This document shows, piece after piece, positions 19,234-27,365 of a DNA stretch of 59,966 nucleotides (positions within the stretch are counted from its first letter, which is position 1; each line of letters starts with the position of its first letter). The DNA is from Scytonema tolypothrichoides VB-61278 (lineage in GTDB: Bacteria > Cyanobacteriota > Cyanobacteriia > Cyanobacteriales > Nostocaceae). The notes beneath the pieces were generated by a model that saw only the letters and a list, made by a program, of their open reading frames with translations, was not told the origin of the DNA and searched no databases. The DNA lies in contig NZ_JXCA02000027.1 of the NCBI RefSeq assembly GCF_000828085.3, positions 431,040 through 491,005 of the forward strand. Direction: 5' to 3'. The translations under genes and the position numbers were made by a program.

Positions 19234-19875
19234 ATGAAAGAACAGCAAGGATCTCATCGTATCTCTCCAGGTATTATTGCAGCTATTTCAGCAGCGGTGA
19301 TTGCAGTGGCTGGTGGTGTAGCTTTTTTTGCCAGCAAACCCCCCGATAAGAATATTTCTAGTAATCCTCCTATTAACCCCCCTGTACAAATCCCTGTTCC
19401 AGCAGTAACTCAACCTCCAGCATCAACAAACCAGTTAGGTGTTGAGCAAAAAGCTGAAGTTTTTTGGCTGCAAGATACAGGTAGTGGGCTTAAGTTGGTT
19501 CCGCAAACAGTTCAAGTCAAAGCTCTTGGGAATTCGCCTAACCAAATTTTAGAAGGAGCTTTCCAACAGTTATTAGCTGGAACTACAGAAAACACAGAGA
19601 TTACTACAATTCCACCAGGAACAAAACTACTGGGTGTTAAGACAGCAAGTGATGGTATCCACGTCAATTTATCACAAGAATTTGAAAGTGGAGGTGGAAG
19701 TTCTTCTATGATGGGTCGCGTGGGACAAGTTGTCTACACTGCTACTGGTATAGATAAGAATGCTAAAGTGTACATTGAGGTAAACGGGAAACCTTTAGAA
19801 GTTTTAGGCGGCGAAGGTCTGGAGTTAGAACAGCCATTGACACGTGAAAGCTTTAATAAAAATTATTCACTTTAG
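19234..19875 (+). CDS. GerMN-domain exported protein
   Basis: A 213-residue protein with one N-terminal membrane anchor (residues about 13-31), a proline-rich linker (NPPINPPVQIPVPAVTQPP) and a GerMN domain (about 75-200). Recognisable positions are AEVFWLQDT, the LEGAFQQLLAG helix, IPPGTKLLGVKTASDGIHVN and VGQVVYTATGI. GerMN domains occur in envelope proteins, first known from spore germination; in a non-sporulating cyanobacterium a cell-wall or periplasmic role is likely. Ribosome site AGGTAGG lies 10 bases upstream. Confidence 0.8.
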   Translation: MKEQQGSHRISPGIIAAISAAVIAVAGGVAFFASKPPDKNISSNPPINPPVQIPVPAVTQPPASTNQLGVEQKAEVFWLQDTGSGLKLVPQTVQVKALGNSPNQILEGAFQQLLAGTTENTEITTIPPGTKLLGVKTASDGIHVNLSQEFESGGGSSSMMGRVGQVVYTATGIDKNAKVYIEVNGKPLEVLGGEGLELEQPLTRESFNKNYSL

Positions 19876-19888
19876 GTCAGGTAAAGGG

Positions 19889-19920
19889 TTTCATCTTCCG
19901 GTTTAAACCGGGGGATGAAA
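19889..19920. repeat. Near-perfect hairpin, terminator or IS200/IS605-type end
   Basis: TTTCATC-TT-CCGGTTT pairs with AAACCGG-GG-GATGAAA, a 14-pair stem interrupted by one internal mismatch pair. A second small hairpin (GACGG...CCGTC) follows. The GGGGATGAAAGCCC part resembles subterminal hairpins of IS200/IS605 elements and a related sequence recurs near 21078-21125. It may also terminate the GerMN transcript. Confidence 0.5.
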
Positions 19921-20107
19921 GCCCTGGACGGATTTTAACCCGTCGTGTCCTCATTTGCTGCGCTGATTTTCAATAAAATTCTTAATTTATATCTTGCACC
20001 TCAGTCTAGAAACGCCTTGAACTCTAGTTCAAGGCTTATAGCATAAGTCCGTTAAAACTCAATACGATTCAGTTAAGAGGTAAACCTAACGAGGGTGCGA
20101 AAAAGTA

Positions 20108-20347
20108 TCAATTTGTCTGTCGCCCGATAGCTTGAAAGATTAGCGCGAATCCGATCCAGCCAAGAATAACACTTAAAATTGCCGTAACGACGTTAAGTTC
20201 GATAGACGGCCATAACACAACAGGCGGTCTGAGATTGGTGAGATTGGGATCATTGAGAAAACCATATGACGTACCTGTTGACACTCTCCGGGCTAAAGCC
20301 ACGGAGATTCTCCCATCTAGCCCAATCCCCCGTGGAACTGTATTCAT
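20108..20347 (-). CDS. Doubtful small membrane protein
   Basis: A 79-residue frame with one clear hydrophobic helix near its C-terminus (VVTAILSVILGWIGFALIF). The first third is encoded by hairpin-containing sequence (CTCCGGGCTAAAGCCACGGAG, 20285-20305) that looks like an insertion-sequence end, so the true start may be later or the frame may be a fusion made by an insertion. I do not recognise it. Confidence 0.3.
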   Translation of the reverse strand: MNTVPRGIGLDGRISVALARRVSTGTSYGFLNDPNLTNLRPPVVLWPSIELNVVTAILSVILGWIGFALIFQAIGRQTN

Positions 20348-20391
20348 GGAGTTGCCCCCTACCGTTTCTGGAACTACCTCACGGTAGTGTT

Positions 20392-20508
20392 ATACCATTT
20401 CACGAAATTCTTGATACAAATGATTAGTCTCTAATTCTTTCTCCCCTGCTCCCCTGCTCCCCTGCTCCTCTGCTGCCTATTTGTATCAACCTTAAAGTGA
20501 AACGGTAT
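20392..20508. mobile_element. MITE-like element with CCCCTGCT core
   Basis: A 117-base imperfect palindrome. The outer arms ATACCATTTCAC / GTGAAACGGTAT match at 11 of 12 positions and the inner arms TTGATACAAAT / ATTTGTATCAA (20411-20421, 20479-20489) are perfect. The loop is a CCCCTGCTCCCCTGCT tandem. TTA/TA stands at both outer borders, as in the elements at 48831 and 54068. No coding capacity. Confidence 0.7.
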
Positions 20509-20753
20509 TAGGGGAGAGTCGAAACTCTGGGGACTGCCAATACCCCATACTATCTATCAGCTACGACCATTACAGTCTTTACCTCTGGCAAGATTTCGCG
20601 TAGCTTTCTATAGATAGATAGATAGAACTTCAGTGGTTGCTTTTTTCTCGCTATTAGCAACTTGTTTTTAAGCCTCAACTAGAACATCCAGTTGAGTAAT
20701 CAGGAACATCCTGTTCCGATTACTATACCCGCTATTGTGGTATATTTTCCAGA

Positions 20754-21005
20754 CCTAAACCCAAGAGCTATATAACTTTCCAAATCCCGGAACACGAAAA
20801 AGATATCTTGCTTGAGTACTGTGAGCAAGAAGACAGAACTCAATCTGACGTACTAACAGAGCTAGTACGTTCACTAAAGAAAAAGCTTGGCTCAGATCTT
20901 GCACCTTTCCGTATAAACCTGGGCATAGTTAAAAGCAGCAGAATAAAGTTACATTACTTTTCTTGGCTTTTTTCGCTATATAAAAGACTTTTGGTTTCAT
21001 ACTGA
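20754..21005 (+). pseudogene. Remnant of a ribbon-helix-helix (CopG-like) regulator
   Basis: In frame from 20754 the sequence reads ITFQIPEHEKDILLEYC, then EQEDRTQSDVLTELVRSLKK, the form of small cyanobacterial RHH DNA-binding proteins. No ATG or GTG precedes it in frame, so the 5' end appears lost. The 3' end runs straight into the MITE that starts at 20896, which replaces the natural C-terminus with unrelated residues. A TTG at 20808 could still start a short product, but I treat it as broken. Confidence 0.6.
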
Positions 21006-21041
21006 GTGACAAAATACCATCATTTTTTATTGGTGCAAGAT
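20896..21041. mobile_element. MITE-like element ending in ATCTTGCACC
   Basis: A 146-base stretch bounded by perfect 10-base inverted repeats, ATCTTGCACC and GGTGCAAGAT. These are the same ends as in the 10077-10198 element, though the interior differs. It sits at the 3' end of the RHH remnant. Confidence 0.6.
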
Positions 21042-21059
21042 GTGAGTTGGCGGGAAATG

Positions 21060-21150
21060 AATTTCCCGGGTCGTCTTTCATCCCCGGTCTAAAGAACGGA
21101 GTTCGGCACTATGTGCCTGCTCCTGGGGGGCTTTCAGTCTCCCGCGCGAA
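21060..21150. mobile_element. Probable end fragment of an IS200/IS605-type element
   Basis: GC-rich sequence with CTTTCATCCCCGGTCTAAAG and GGGGGGCTTTCAG, similar to the hairpin block at 19889. It contains no transposase. It directly abuts the point where the AraC-type gene stops, so it probably marks the insertion or deletion that truncated that gene. Confidence 0.4.
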
Positions 21151-21684
21151 TCACCGTAACCCGCCGGAGTCGTGCGATATCTTCGGTTCAAACGCACAGT
21201 ATTGTCGAAGCAAGTGAATGGTAAACACTTGCATCAACGATTCAGCGTAAAGCTGTCCACCCATGCTAGACGTGTCAAGTTCTGTCTGAAACAGGCGGGC
21301 GATCGCTTCAATCTGTGGATCACAAGCACTGACTGTACTAAGCAACTCAACCTTGTTTGCGTCGAGTCCACCCACTTGTTGAGCTGTTCGACTCAAAAAC
21401 AGTGGGTCAATCACAAACATCAGCGACTCATCAATACTCTCCCATGCCCAAAGCCCTGTTACTTTGGCAGGACAAATCCAAAAATCTCCTTTAGCTTGAG
21501 GTTTTTCAGATTCTTGTTCACCAATGCGAGTCATTTTTTGTTGATTACCATCGCTCAACAGAAGGCAAAGAAGATGATGGGAATGCCCAGGAAATTCTAG
21601 CTCATGCGGTGCTGAGATATGACGTTCAATGGTCATGCCTGGTAGTTGCAGAGTGCAGCGTTCGGAAACCCATGTGTCCTTCAT
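21151..21684 (-). pseudogene. AraC-family regulator truncated before its DNA-binding domain
   Basis: The 177-residue product corresponds to the N-terminal ligand-sensing part of a cyanobacterial AraC-family activator: MKDTWVSERCTLQLPGMTIE, then HSHHLLCLLLSDGNQ and FWICPAKVTGLWAWE. It ends HLLRQYCAFEPKISHDSGGL, where the family normally continues into two helix-turn-helix motifs. These are absent and mobile-element sequence follows. Without the HTH it cannot act as an activator. It starts 27 bases after the EgtD-like gene, so it may once have been cotranscribed with it. Confidence 0.75.
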
Positions 21685-21711
21685 AAACAGGCTAAATAGA
21701 TTAGGTTGGTT

Positions 21712-22713
21712 TTAAACCTTTTGACAAAAATAAATTCCCTCCTCTTGATTTGCAGCTTCCCAGTAATCCAATATCTTAATGTCATAACTGTTGAGTACTA
21801 CCTCAAGTGAATGAGTCGTATAACGGTATGAAAAAAATAATTGTACTTTATCTCCGTTTTTCCACTGTATCAACTGGTCATCCAATTTTAAACTCACATC
21901 TTTTTCGACTTCAAAGTCAGCATGAATCCTTTTTAAATCCTGATTTTTTTTATCGTCTTCTATAGAAAATTTAATAGTTCCATCTTCTTGATTGATTCCA
22001 GCATCCATTAAAACTGTTATTAACCAATCTTTAGTTAATTCATTATCGTATTGTGGCAGTACTTTTTGAATGCCTTGAACGTAATCGTTTCCAGGGGATA
22101 AATTTGCACTCATGAGCAATATATCTCCCGTTTGCAGAAAATTATTTAAAACAGGTAAAATTTCATCTGGATAAAAGTTGGGAATCATACCAAAAAATGT
22201 TATTATCTTTTTTTCACCTTCTTTTTTATGATTAAGATGAAGTATTAAATCGTCAGAATGAGGTAAATCACAAACAATCGGCTGCACGGATATTTTAGGG
22301 TAAGATGCCCTGACTTTTTGAGCAGCGATTAAAGAAAGAGACAAACTGACATCGACGGGATAATAAACTAATTGTCTCTCAGGACTCCAGAGATATGACA
22401 CTAAGAGATTATCTTTCGTGCCTCCACCACAACCTAATCCAATTAACTGTAAACTGAAATTGTTCTCCAGAATCTCTGCAGTTTTTTGAAAACATTTTTC
22501 ATAGGCATCGACACAATCATCACTGTTTCTCGAAGGAGAATAATGTTCATGAATCCTCAACCATTTCTGACTTTGTTTGACGCTGTCATAATGAAACTTA
22601 TGATTAATGTGTTTTGAGAAAAAGCCTGCTAAATAATCTTGATAAACTTTATCTGGAAATTGACTAGGATGTACATATACTTGTTCAAATCCCTGAGATA
22701 TGGTAGATGTCAT
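21712..22713 (-). CDS. EgtD-like SAM-dependent methyltransferase
   Basis: A 333-residue methyltransferase of the histidine-specific (EgtD-type) family. The SAM-binding part is LQLIGLGCGGGTKDNLLVSY; YYPVDVSLSLSLIAAQKV and the motif TFFGMIPNFYPDEILP (cf. GNF in EgtD) follow, then GDILLMSANLSPGND and a Tyr-Asp-Asn near the substrate site. EgtD trimethylates histidine for ergothioneine, but no egtB or other ergothioneine gene is next to it, so the substrate may differ. The start has AAGGAAA 6 bases upstream. It is transcribed away from folK and toward the AraC remnant. Confidence 0.7.
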   Translation of the reverse strand: MTSTISQGFEQVYVHPSQFPDKVYQDYLAGFFSKHINHKFHYDSVKQSQKWLRIHEHYSPSRNSDDCVDAYEKCFQKTAEILENNFSLQLIGLGCGGGTKDNLLVSYLWSPERQLVYYPVDVSLSLSLIAAQKVRASYPKISVQPIVCDLPHSDDLILHLNHKKEGEKKIITFFGMIPNFYPDEILPVLNNFLQTGDILLMSANLSPGNDYVQGIQKVLPQYDNELTKDWLITVLMDAGINQEDGTIKFSIEDDKKNQDLKRIHADFEVEKDVSLKLDDQLIQWKNGDKVQLFFSYRYTTHSLEVVLNSYDIKILDYWEAANQEEGIYFCQKV

Positions 22714-22868
22714 ATAAGTTTCCTTACCGCTGATGGCTGATGAAATAGGATAATTGAGCTTGTAGTAATGAATTCTATGGTACTTGAAACAGAGCTTTTT
22801 TACCCATCGGCTTTTTGCTGTGGGAATATCAAATAAGCCTATAATGTTAAACTATTCAAAAACTTGCA

Positions 22869-23354
22869 ATGACACAGCATTCAGTTAGTGCGATCGCTCT
22901 CGGAAGTAACCTTGGTAACTCCCAAGCCATATTAGAAGCTGCCCTAGAAAAACTGGATCAAACTCCAGATATTACAGTAAAATCACATTCATCCTGGTAT
23001 AGAACAAAACCCATAGGACCATCACAACCAGATTATCTCAATGGCTGTGCCCTATTAGAGGTGCAGTTAAGTCCTGAGAAATTATTAGAGACTCTGCTGG
23101 CAATTGAACAAGAGTTTGGTAGAGTACGTCAAGAACGTTGGGGACCAAGGACCTTAGATTTGGATGTGCTTCTGTTTGATGAGTTAATTCTAGAAACGCC
23201 TGATTTGCAAATCCCTCATCCACGGATGACAGAAAGAGCCTTTGTTTTGGTACCATTAGCTGAAATTGCTCCTGATTGGATAGAACCCGTCTCAGGGATG
23301 AGTATCTCCCAACTCGTTCAAAAGGTTGATTGTTCTGGAGTCACTCAAAACTGA
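22869..23354 (+). CDS. folK: HPPK, 6-hydroxymethyl-dihydropterin pyrophosphokinase
   Basis: FolK transfers pyrophosphate from ATP to 6-hydroxymethyl-7,8-dihydropterin, the step before dihydropteroate synthase in folate synthesis. The 161 residues contain the family signatures IALGSNLGN, SSWYRTKPIGPSQPDYLNG, the signature RWGPRTLDLDVLLFD and the HPRMTERAFVLVPL segment. It is complete. It lies on the opposite strand among a group of minus-strand genes, and its last 63 bases overlap the 3' end of the MurL-like gene. Confidence 0.95.
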   Translation: MTQHSVSAIALGSNLGNSQAILEAALEKLDQTPDITVKSHSSWYRTKPIGPSQPDYLNGCALLEVQLSPEKLLETLLAIEQEFGRVRQERWGPRTLDLDVLLFDELILETPDLQIPHPRMTERAFVLVPLAEIAPDWIEPVSGMSISQLVQKVDCSGVTQN

Positions 23355-24731
23355 ATTTAGCTTCTGTGCATGTTGCTTAGGAATATTTTTGGGAGCTGAT
23401 ATCATCAGGAGAGATTCATCAAACTCAATATTGGGGATGTGGGCAAGAACACCCAAAGGTTGATCGTTCTTGAGACGTCGTTCTTTGCATTTGGCTAATG
23501 CCATCAAAGTTTCACGCTTTTCGCCAACACACTCAAATGGTTTCTCAGTGGTTGGATCAAACAGACGTCTCCAAACTTCTTCAAGTGTGCTTAGGCTGAA
23601 TAAGTCTTTACCAACAACTTGCACAGCAAAACGGTAATCTGTTGCTGCTTCAATCAAAGCGTATGAAAAAGCACATTTGGGACATTGGCAACACCAGCGA
23701 CACGATCCTGGTGCCCACTGCGCCTCGTTACATGAGGTAAGGACATTCAGGAGACTTTTATCCCAAAGAGATAACTGGTGAACCGTAGCAATTGAGTACA
23801 CTTCTTCACAAATGCTGACATAGCGAAATGGCAAACCCTTGCGTTCCAAAAAACTGTTGAAACGTTCTATGTAAGCAGTTCCCTTAGCACTTTGATGATT
23901 GACTTCGCGTCCCTCATATGTTGCATTTGATTCATTGGAACTTTTATCATTTGCTAAGACGAGGAACCGATGACCCTGCTGTGCTGCAATTACCATCATA
24001 ATAAACAGCGCATTAGTAATTGTTGGATCGTTGCGAACTCCCTTGTAACGAAAATGTTCAGCTGGATCTTCCCTTGGATGGGTTAGTATTTCCCAAAGGC
24101 GGGTTCGATTTCGTATGTCATCAAATACTGGAAACTTTTCTTGCCAATTGTTCCCTAGTATGCCTCCGGCATGATGTAGAGTGAAGGCTTCCATAGGAAG
24201 GTTAGCTTGCTGCATCCACTCGAACCCAAAAGTACTTTCTTTACCTCCACTGACTGCAAGGAGGTAAGTATCGTTAACTGATGGTAACCAATCATTCTCT
24301 ATCTCTATGCCACTTTGAGAAAACTCAATTCGAGGCATTTTATCCCAACCCCATTTCTCTAAATAAAACTTTTGCTGGAGATACCAGTAAATGTCCTCAT
24401 TCCACCAATCTGATTCCCACGCCAGACAACTATACCAACAGACTTGTACAATTTCAGGGGTACAGATTTCACAAAGGCGATAAATTTCAGCCATTGCAAT
24501 CCCAATCAAGACAGATGGGTGGGGTTTCTCTGTATTTTTAAATTCGAGTGGAAATTCGATTTCATAAAAATGCTTCCAGTTGTCGATCAGAAATGGAAAA
24601 ATTAATTTAGAACTGTTCCACTCAGGCGCTTCAGAACAAATGACAGAACAGGTTGGGGATTCTCCTGTAGCCATGTACTGTATACGCAACTCGTGATATC
24701 GACTTTTGAATTGTTCAAAAATTGAGGACAT
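23292..24731 (-). CDS. MurL-like PP-loop ATP-dependent enzyme
   Basis: A 479-residue protein with a PP-loop in LLAVSGGKESTFGFEW (near 165), which binds ATP for adenylation. The later motifs LANDKSSNESNA, EVNHQSAKGTAYIERFNSFL, TSCNEAQW and CRWCCQCPKCAFSY have the order and spacing I expect of MurL. In Xanthomonas MurL epimerises the terminal L-glutamate of UDP-MurNAc-L-Ala-L-Glu. The four to five clustered cysteines probably bind a metal. Cyanobacteria make D-glutamate with MurI, so another substrate is plausible. No ribosome site is evident. The gene lies between the DHPS-like and EgtD-like genes, on the same strand, with folK opposed. Confidence 0.6.
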   Translation of the reverse strand: MSSIFEQFKSRYHELRIQYMATGESPTCSVICSEAPEWNSSKLIFPFLIDNWKHFYEIEFPLEFKNTEKPHPSVLIGIAMAEIYRLCEICTPEIVQVCWYSCLAWESDWWNEDIYWYLQQKFYLEKWGWDKMPRIEFSQSGIEIENDWLPSVNDTYLLAVSGGKESTFGFEWMQQANLPMEAFTLHHAGGILGNNWQEKFPVFDDIRNRTRLWEILTHPREDPAEHFRYKGVRNDPTITNALFIMMVIAAQQGHRFLVLANDKSSNESNATYEGREVNHQSAKGTAYIERFNSFLERKGLPFRYVSICEEVYSIATVHQLSLWDKSLLNVLTSCNEAQWAPGSCRWCCQCPKCAFSYALIEAATDYRFAVQVVGKDLFSLSTLEEVWRRLFDPTTEKPFECVGEKRETLMALAKCKERRLKNDQPLGVLAHIPNIEFDESLLMISAPKNIPKQHAQKLNSVLSDSRTINLLNELGDTHP

Positions 24732-24942
24732 GACTAAAAAAGAACTCAGAGCACAGTTGTCAAAACTCAGAATTAATTATAAACACAGGTTGATATCCTT
24801 ACAATTGTCTACAACTGGGTTTTCGTGATGTTACAAACCCCAGATAGCCACTCCAAAGTCGTGGCGCTACGCTTTTTAATGGGGATTTTGCTGTTGCCTG
24901 TTGCCCGTTCCCCGTTCCCCGTTCCCTCTTAATCCCAACACT

Positions 24943-25830
24943 TTAAAAGAAACTAAGAGTATCTAAAACAGCTTTAGTTTTAGGAACTTCATGAGTTCTA
25001 AAAAGGTCTGTTTTTCCTAATGCGGCAAGAACAGCGAAAAAAGGTTCAGCACTTCTGACTTCTTCACCAAAACATTCAAAAGCATGGGGTAGGGCATGGC
25101 AAACTGGAAAACCTAATTTCCTGAGTCGAAAAGTATTTAAAAACGTTCTCATTTGATAACGAATACGAAGAGAACTGTCTTGGAGATTTTTGTAATAAAA
25201 CCCTAACCCTGGATCGACAAAAATTTTTCTGATGTCATATTTAGTTGCTGTGTCTATTTCCTTGGCGAAATAATCGTACATTAAATCTGTTGGATCATCC
25301 CCAAAATCAAAATCACCAACTTCTCTAACATTTTTTCCTTGAACATAACAGATAATTACCCCTGCATCAAACTCAGAGACAGCTTGGTAAATTTCTTCAC
25401 TTTTTTCTGGTCCTGTTAAGTTAATGACATTTGCCCCAACCCGCAAACATTCTCTCGCAACTTCAGGATAATAAGTTTCAATTGAAGTCAAAATACCTTC
25501 TTGATTCAAAGCTTCAAGAACAGGCAGAATTTGACTTTGTTGTCTAACGTCTTCAACTCTCTCTGCTTTTTCCAAAGTTGACTCAGCGCCAATATCTACG
25601 ATATCAGCACCTTGAGCGTTTAACACTAATCCACGACGAATAGCTTGTTCTGAACTTAAACATACACTTTCTCTATACCAAGAATCACTAGAAAGATTAA
25701 TGACTCCTAAAATGGCTTTTTTTGAATTGAAATTGAAATTTTTATTTCCTATTGTGAACTCTTCTACTTTTGCATTTAAGGCGTCTTTATAGTGTTCATG
25801 AATTGCGTATAAGTCTTCAAGAGTAAGCAT
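24943..25830 (-). CDS. Dihydropteroate-synthase-like pterin-binding protein, divergent
   Basis: A 295-residue TIM-barrel protein related to FolP. The pterin-side motifs are recognisable: ILGVINLSSDSWYR (family GxLNxTPDSF), ADIVDIGAEST, FVDPGLGF and, at the end, LFRTHEV (family RVHDV). Residues needed for pABA binding in FolP are not: the STRPG loop reads STLEK, and the SRKSF lysine segment is replaced by VCHALPHAF. The SVDT aspartate is glutamate (SIETYY). So it probably binds a pterin but is unlikely to make dihydropteroate. It is followed on the same strand by the MurL-like gene after 211 bases. Confidence 0.65.
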   Translation of the reverse strand: MLTLEDLYAIHEHYKDALNAKVEEFTIGNKNFNFNSKKAILGVINLSSDSWYRESVCLSSEQAIRRGLVLNAQGADIVDIGAESTLEKAERVEDVRQQSQILPVLEALNQEGILTSIETYYPEVARECLRVGANVINLTGPEKSEEIYQAVSEFDAGVIICYVQGKNVREVGDFDFGDDPTDLMYDYFAKEIDTATKYDIRKIFVDPGLGFYYKNLQDSSLRIRYQMRTFLNTFRLRKLGFPVCHALPHAFECFGEEVRSAEPFFAVLAALGKTDLFRTHEVPKTKAVLDTLSFF

Positions 25831-25920
25831 ATTTCAAATCCGTTAACAAAAAATAGCAATTGTCAAAGAGCAGCCTGTCTAACGAGCTGCACTCATCTAT
25901 ACTATGGCAATAGCGCGAGA

Positions 25921-26640
25921 CTACAAACTCCAGCCCCCCGAGACTTCCAATATTTGTCCTGTGATGTAATCAGCATCGGGACTGATAAAAAACCAAACAG
26001 CATTGCTTATTTCTTCCAAAGTTGCTGCGCGTTTGGCAGGTAGTTTTGGGATCATCTCCTCTACGTCAAAAGAATTCTCAGCTATTCCCGGGGATACCAC
26101 ATTGGCAGTAATGTTGTTCTTAATGATCTCCTGGGCCAAGGACTTTGTATAGATGATGACACCAGTTTTAGCAATGACATAAGCTGTATTCGTCCGACGT
26201 GCTACCACATTCTGGGCACTAGCGCAAGCAAAATTGACAATGCGCCCCCAATTGGCTGCCTTCAGATAGGGAAGTGCTGCTTGAGTAATATAGAAAGTGG
26301 TATTAAGGTTGGAATCAAGAACTTCATGCCACTCCTGTGTAGATATTTGGCTGGTGAGTTTTCCTAAATAGTTGCCCACGTTATTGACGACTACAGATAA
26401 GCCTCCCAGATTCTCGGCTGCCCGTTCTACCAAAGACTTAGCTTGATCGGGATTGGTAACATCTGCTTGGAGGGCGATCGCTTTGACTCCATGAGTCGCT
26501 GCTTCCTCACTTGCTTTACTTGCTGCTTCTCCACTGCGGTTATAGTGAAATGCGACATCAAATCCTTGAGTGGCTAGTTTGAGGGCGATCGCCCGTCCAA
26601 TTCCCCCCGATGATCCAGTCACGAGTGCTTTTTTTAGCAT
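25921..26640 (-). CDS. Short-chain dehydrogenase/reductase
   Basis: A classical SDR of 239 residues: NAD(P)-binding motif TGSSGGIGRA, NNVG in place of NNAG, an active-site serine in CASAQ, and Tyr-x-x-x-Lys in AYVIAKTG. The ANVVSPG and ISPDADYITGQILEVSGGWS segments are standard. HYNRSG after the second strand suggests NADPH. FabG-like and pteridine-reductase-like enzymes have this form; the neighbouring DHPS-like gene makes a pterin or pterin-like substrate worth considering, but that is inference. Its ATG overlaps the NUDIX stop by 7 bases (ATGCTAA), so the two are translated together. Confidence 0.8.
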   Translation of the reverse strand: MLKKALVTGSSGGIGRAIALKLATQGFDVAFHYNRSGEAASKASEEAATHGVKAIALQADVTNPDQAKSLVERAAENLGGLSVVVNNVGNYLGKLTSQISTQEWHEVLDSNLNTTFYITQAALPYLKAANWGRIVNFACASAQNVVARRTNTAYVIAKTGVIIYTKSLAQEIIKNNITANVVSPGIAENSFDVEEMIPKLPAKRAATLEEISNAVWFFISPDADYITGQILEVSGGWSL

Positions 26641-27116
26641 TGTTCTTGAACTTTATTGTGATATAGTTTGTCGATTTGCTTTTGTACATAGTCCGAAATC
26701 AATACGCGGGTGTAGGTATTGAGGGGATACTCTGTTGCCCGTTGGGGAGTCACCCATGCCCATTCCTCAATTTCTTCGTTGGGTGTGATGGTTTCGCCTT
26801 TCGAGAATGCATAGTAGTTAACCATAATGAAATGGGCTTCCCGCACAAACTGTGAATCTAGCACCGCTTCTTGTAGCAACCCAAAGCGTACATCTGTCAA
26901 CTCTAAACCCACTTCTTCTCGAAACTCTCTTTTGACTGCGGCTTCTAGCGTTTCGCCCCATTCCACTTTACCTCCCGGTACACCCCATGTGCCCCGCCAC
27001 TTAGTCGTTTTGACAATTAAGACTTGTCCATGAGGATTAACAGCAAGTGCCCCTACAGTCGTTAAGGGGAACTGCTTCTGCACAGATATTTGTCCAATTG
27101 GCGTTTGATTTTGCAT
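26634..27116 (-). CDS. NUDIX hydrolase
   Basis: A 160-residue NUDIX hydrolase. The NUDIX box begins GGKVEWGETLEAAVKREF and ends REEVGLEL, with all consensus acidic residues. Enzymes of this family cleave nucleoside diphosphate compounds; some cleave dihydroneopterin triphosphate in folate synthesis, and the context with an SDR, a DHPS-like protein and folK makes that possible. Start taken as ATG at 27116, with AGGT upstream; GTG one codon earlier is the alternative. It is the first gene of the minus-strand NUDIX-SDR pair. Confidence 0.85.
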   Translation of the reverse strand: MQNQTPIGQISVQKQFPLTTVGALAVNPHGQVLIVKTTKWRGTWGVPGGKVEWGETLEAAVKREFREEVGLELTDVRFGLLQEAVLDSQFVREAHFIMVNYYAFSKGETITPNEEIEEWAWVTPQRATEYPLNTYTRVLISDYVQKQIDKLYHNKVQEQC

Positions 27117-27365
27117 CACTTTACCTGCTAACCATCTAGAATAACATCTAGGCTTTACGGATTGACAGAAAGCTTTTTATGTGCATAGTTGCCCACTTTC
27201 TGTTTGAGGTGTTCCAGATATAAAGTAAAGACTAAGACAGAAGTCTATTCTGTTTTTTTAGTACATTTGCACCAATACGAGTTCAGTTTAATACTGCATA
27301 AGGGCGGATTTCGCCGTGGGATTATTTTGTATTCTGCGTTCTGCATTCTGATTTCTTCTCAAGAA

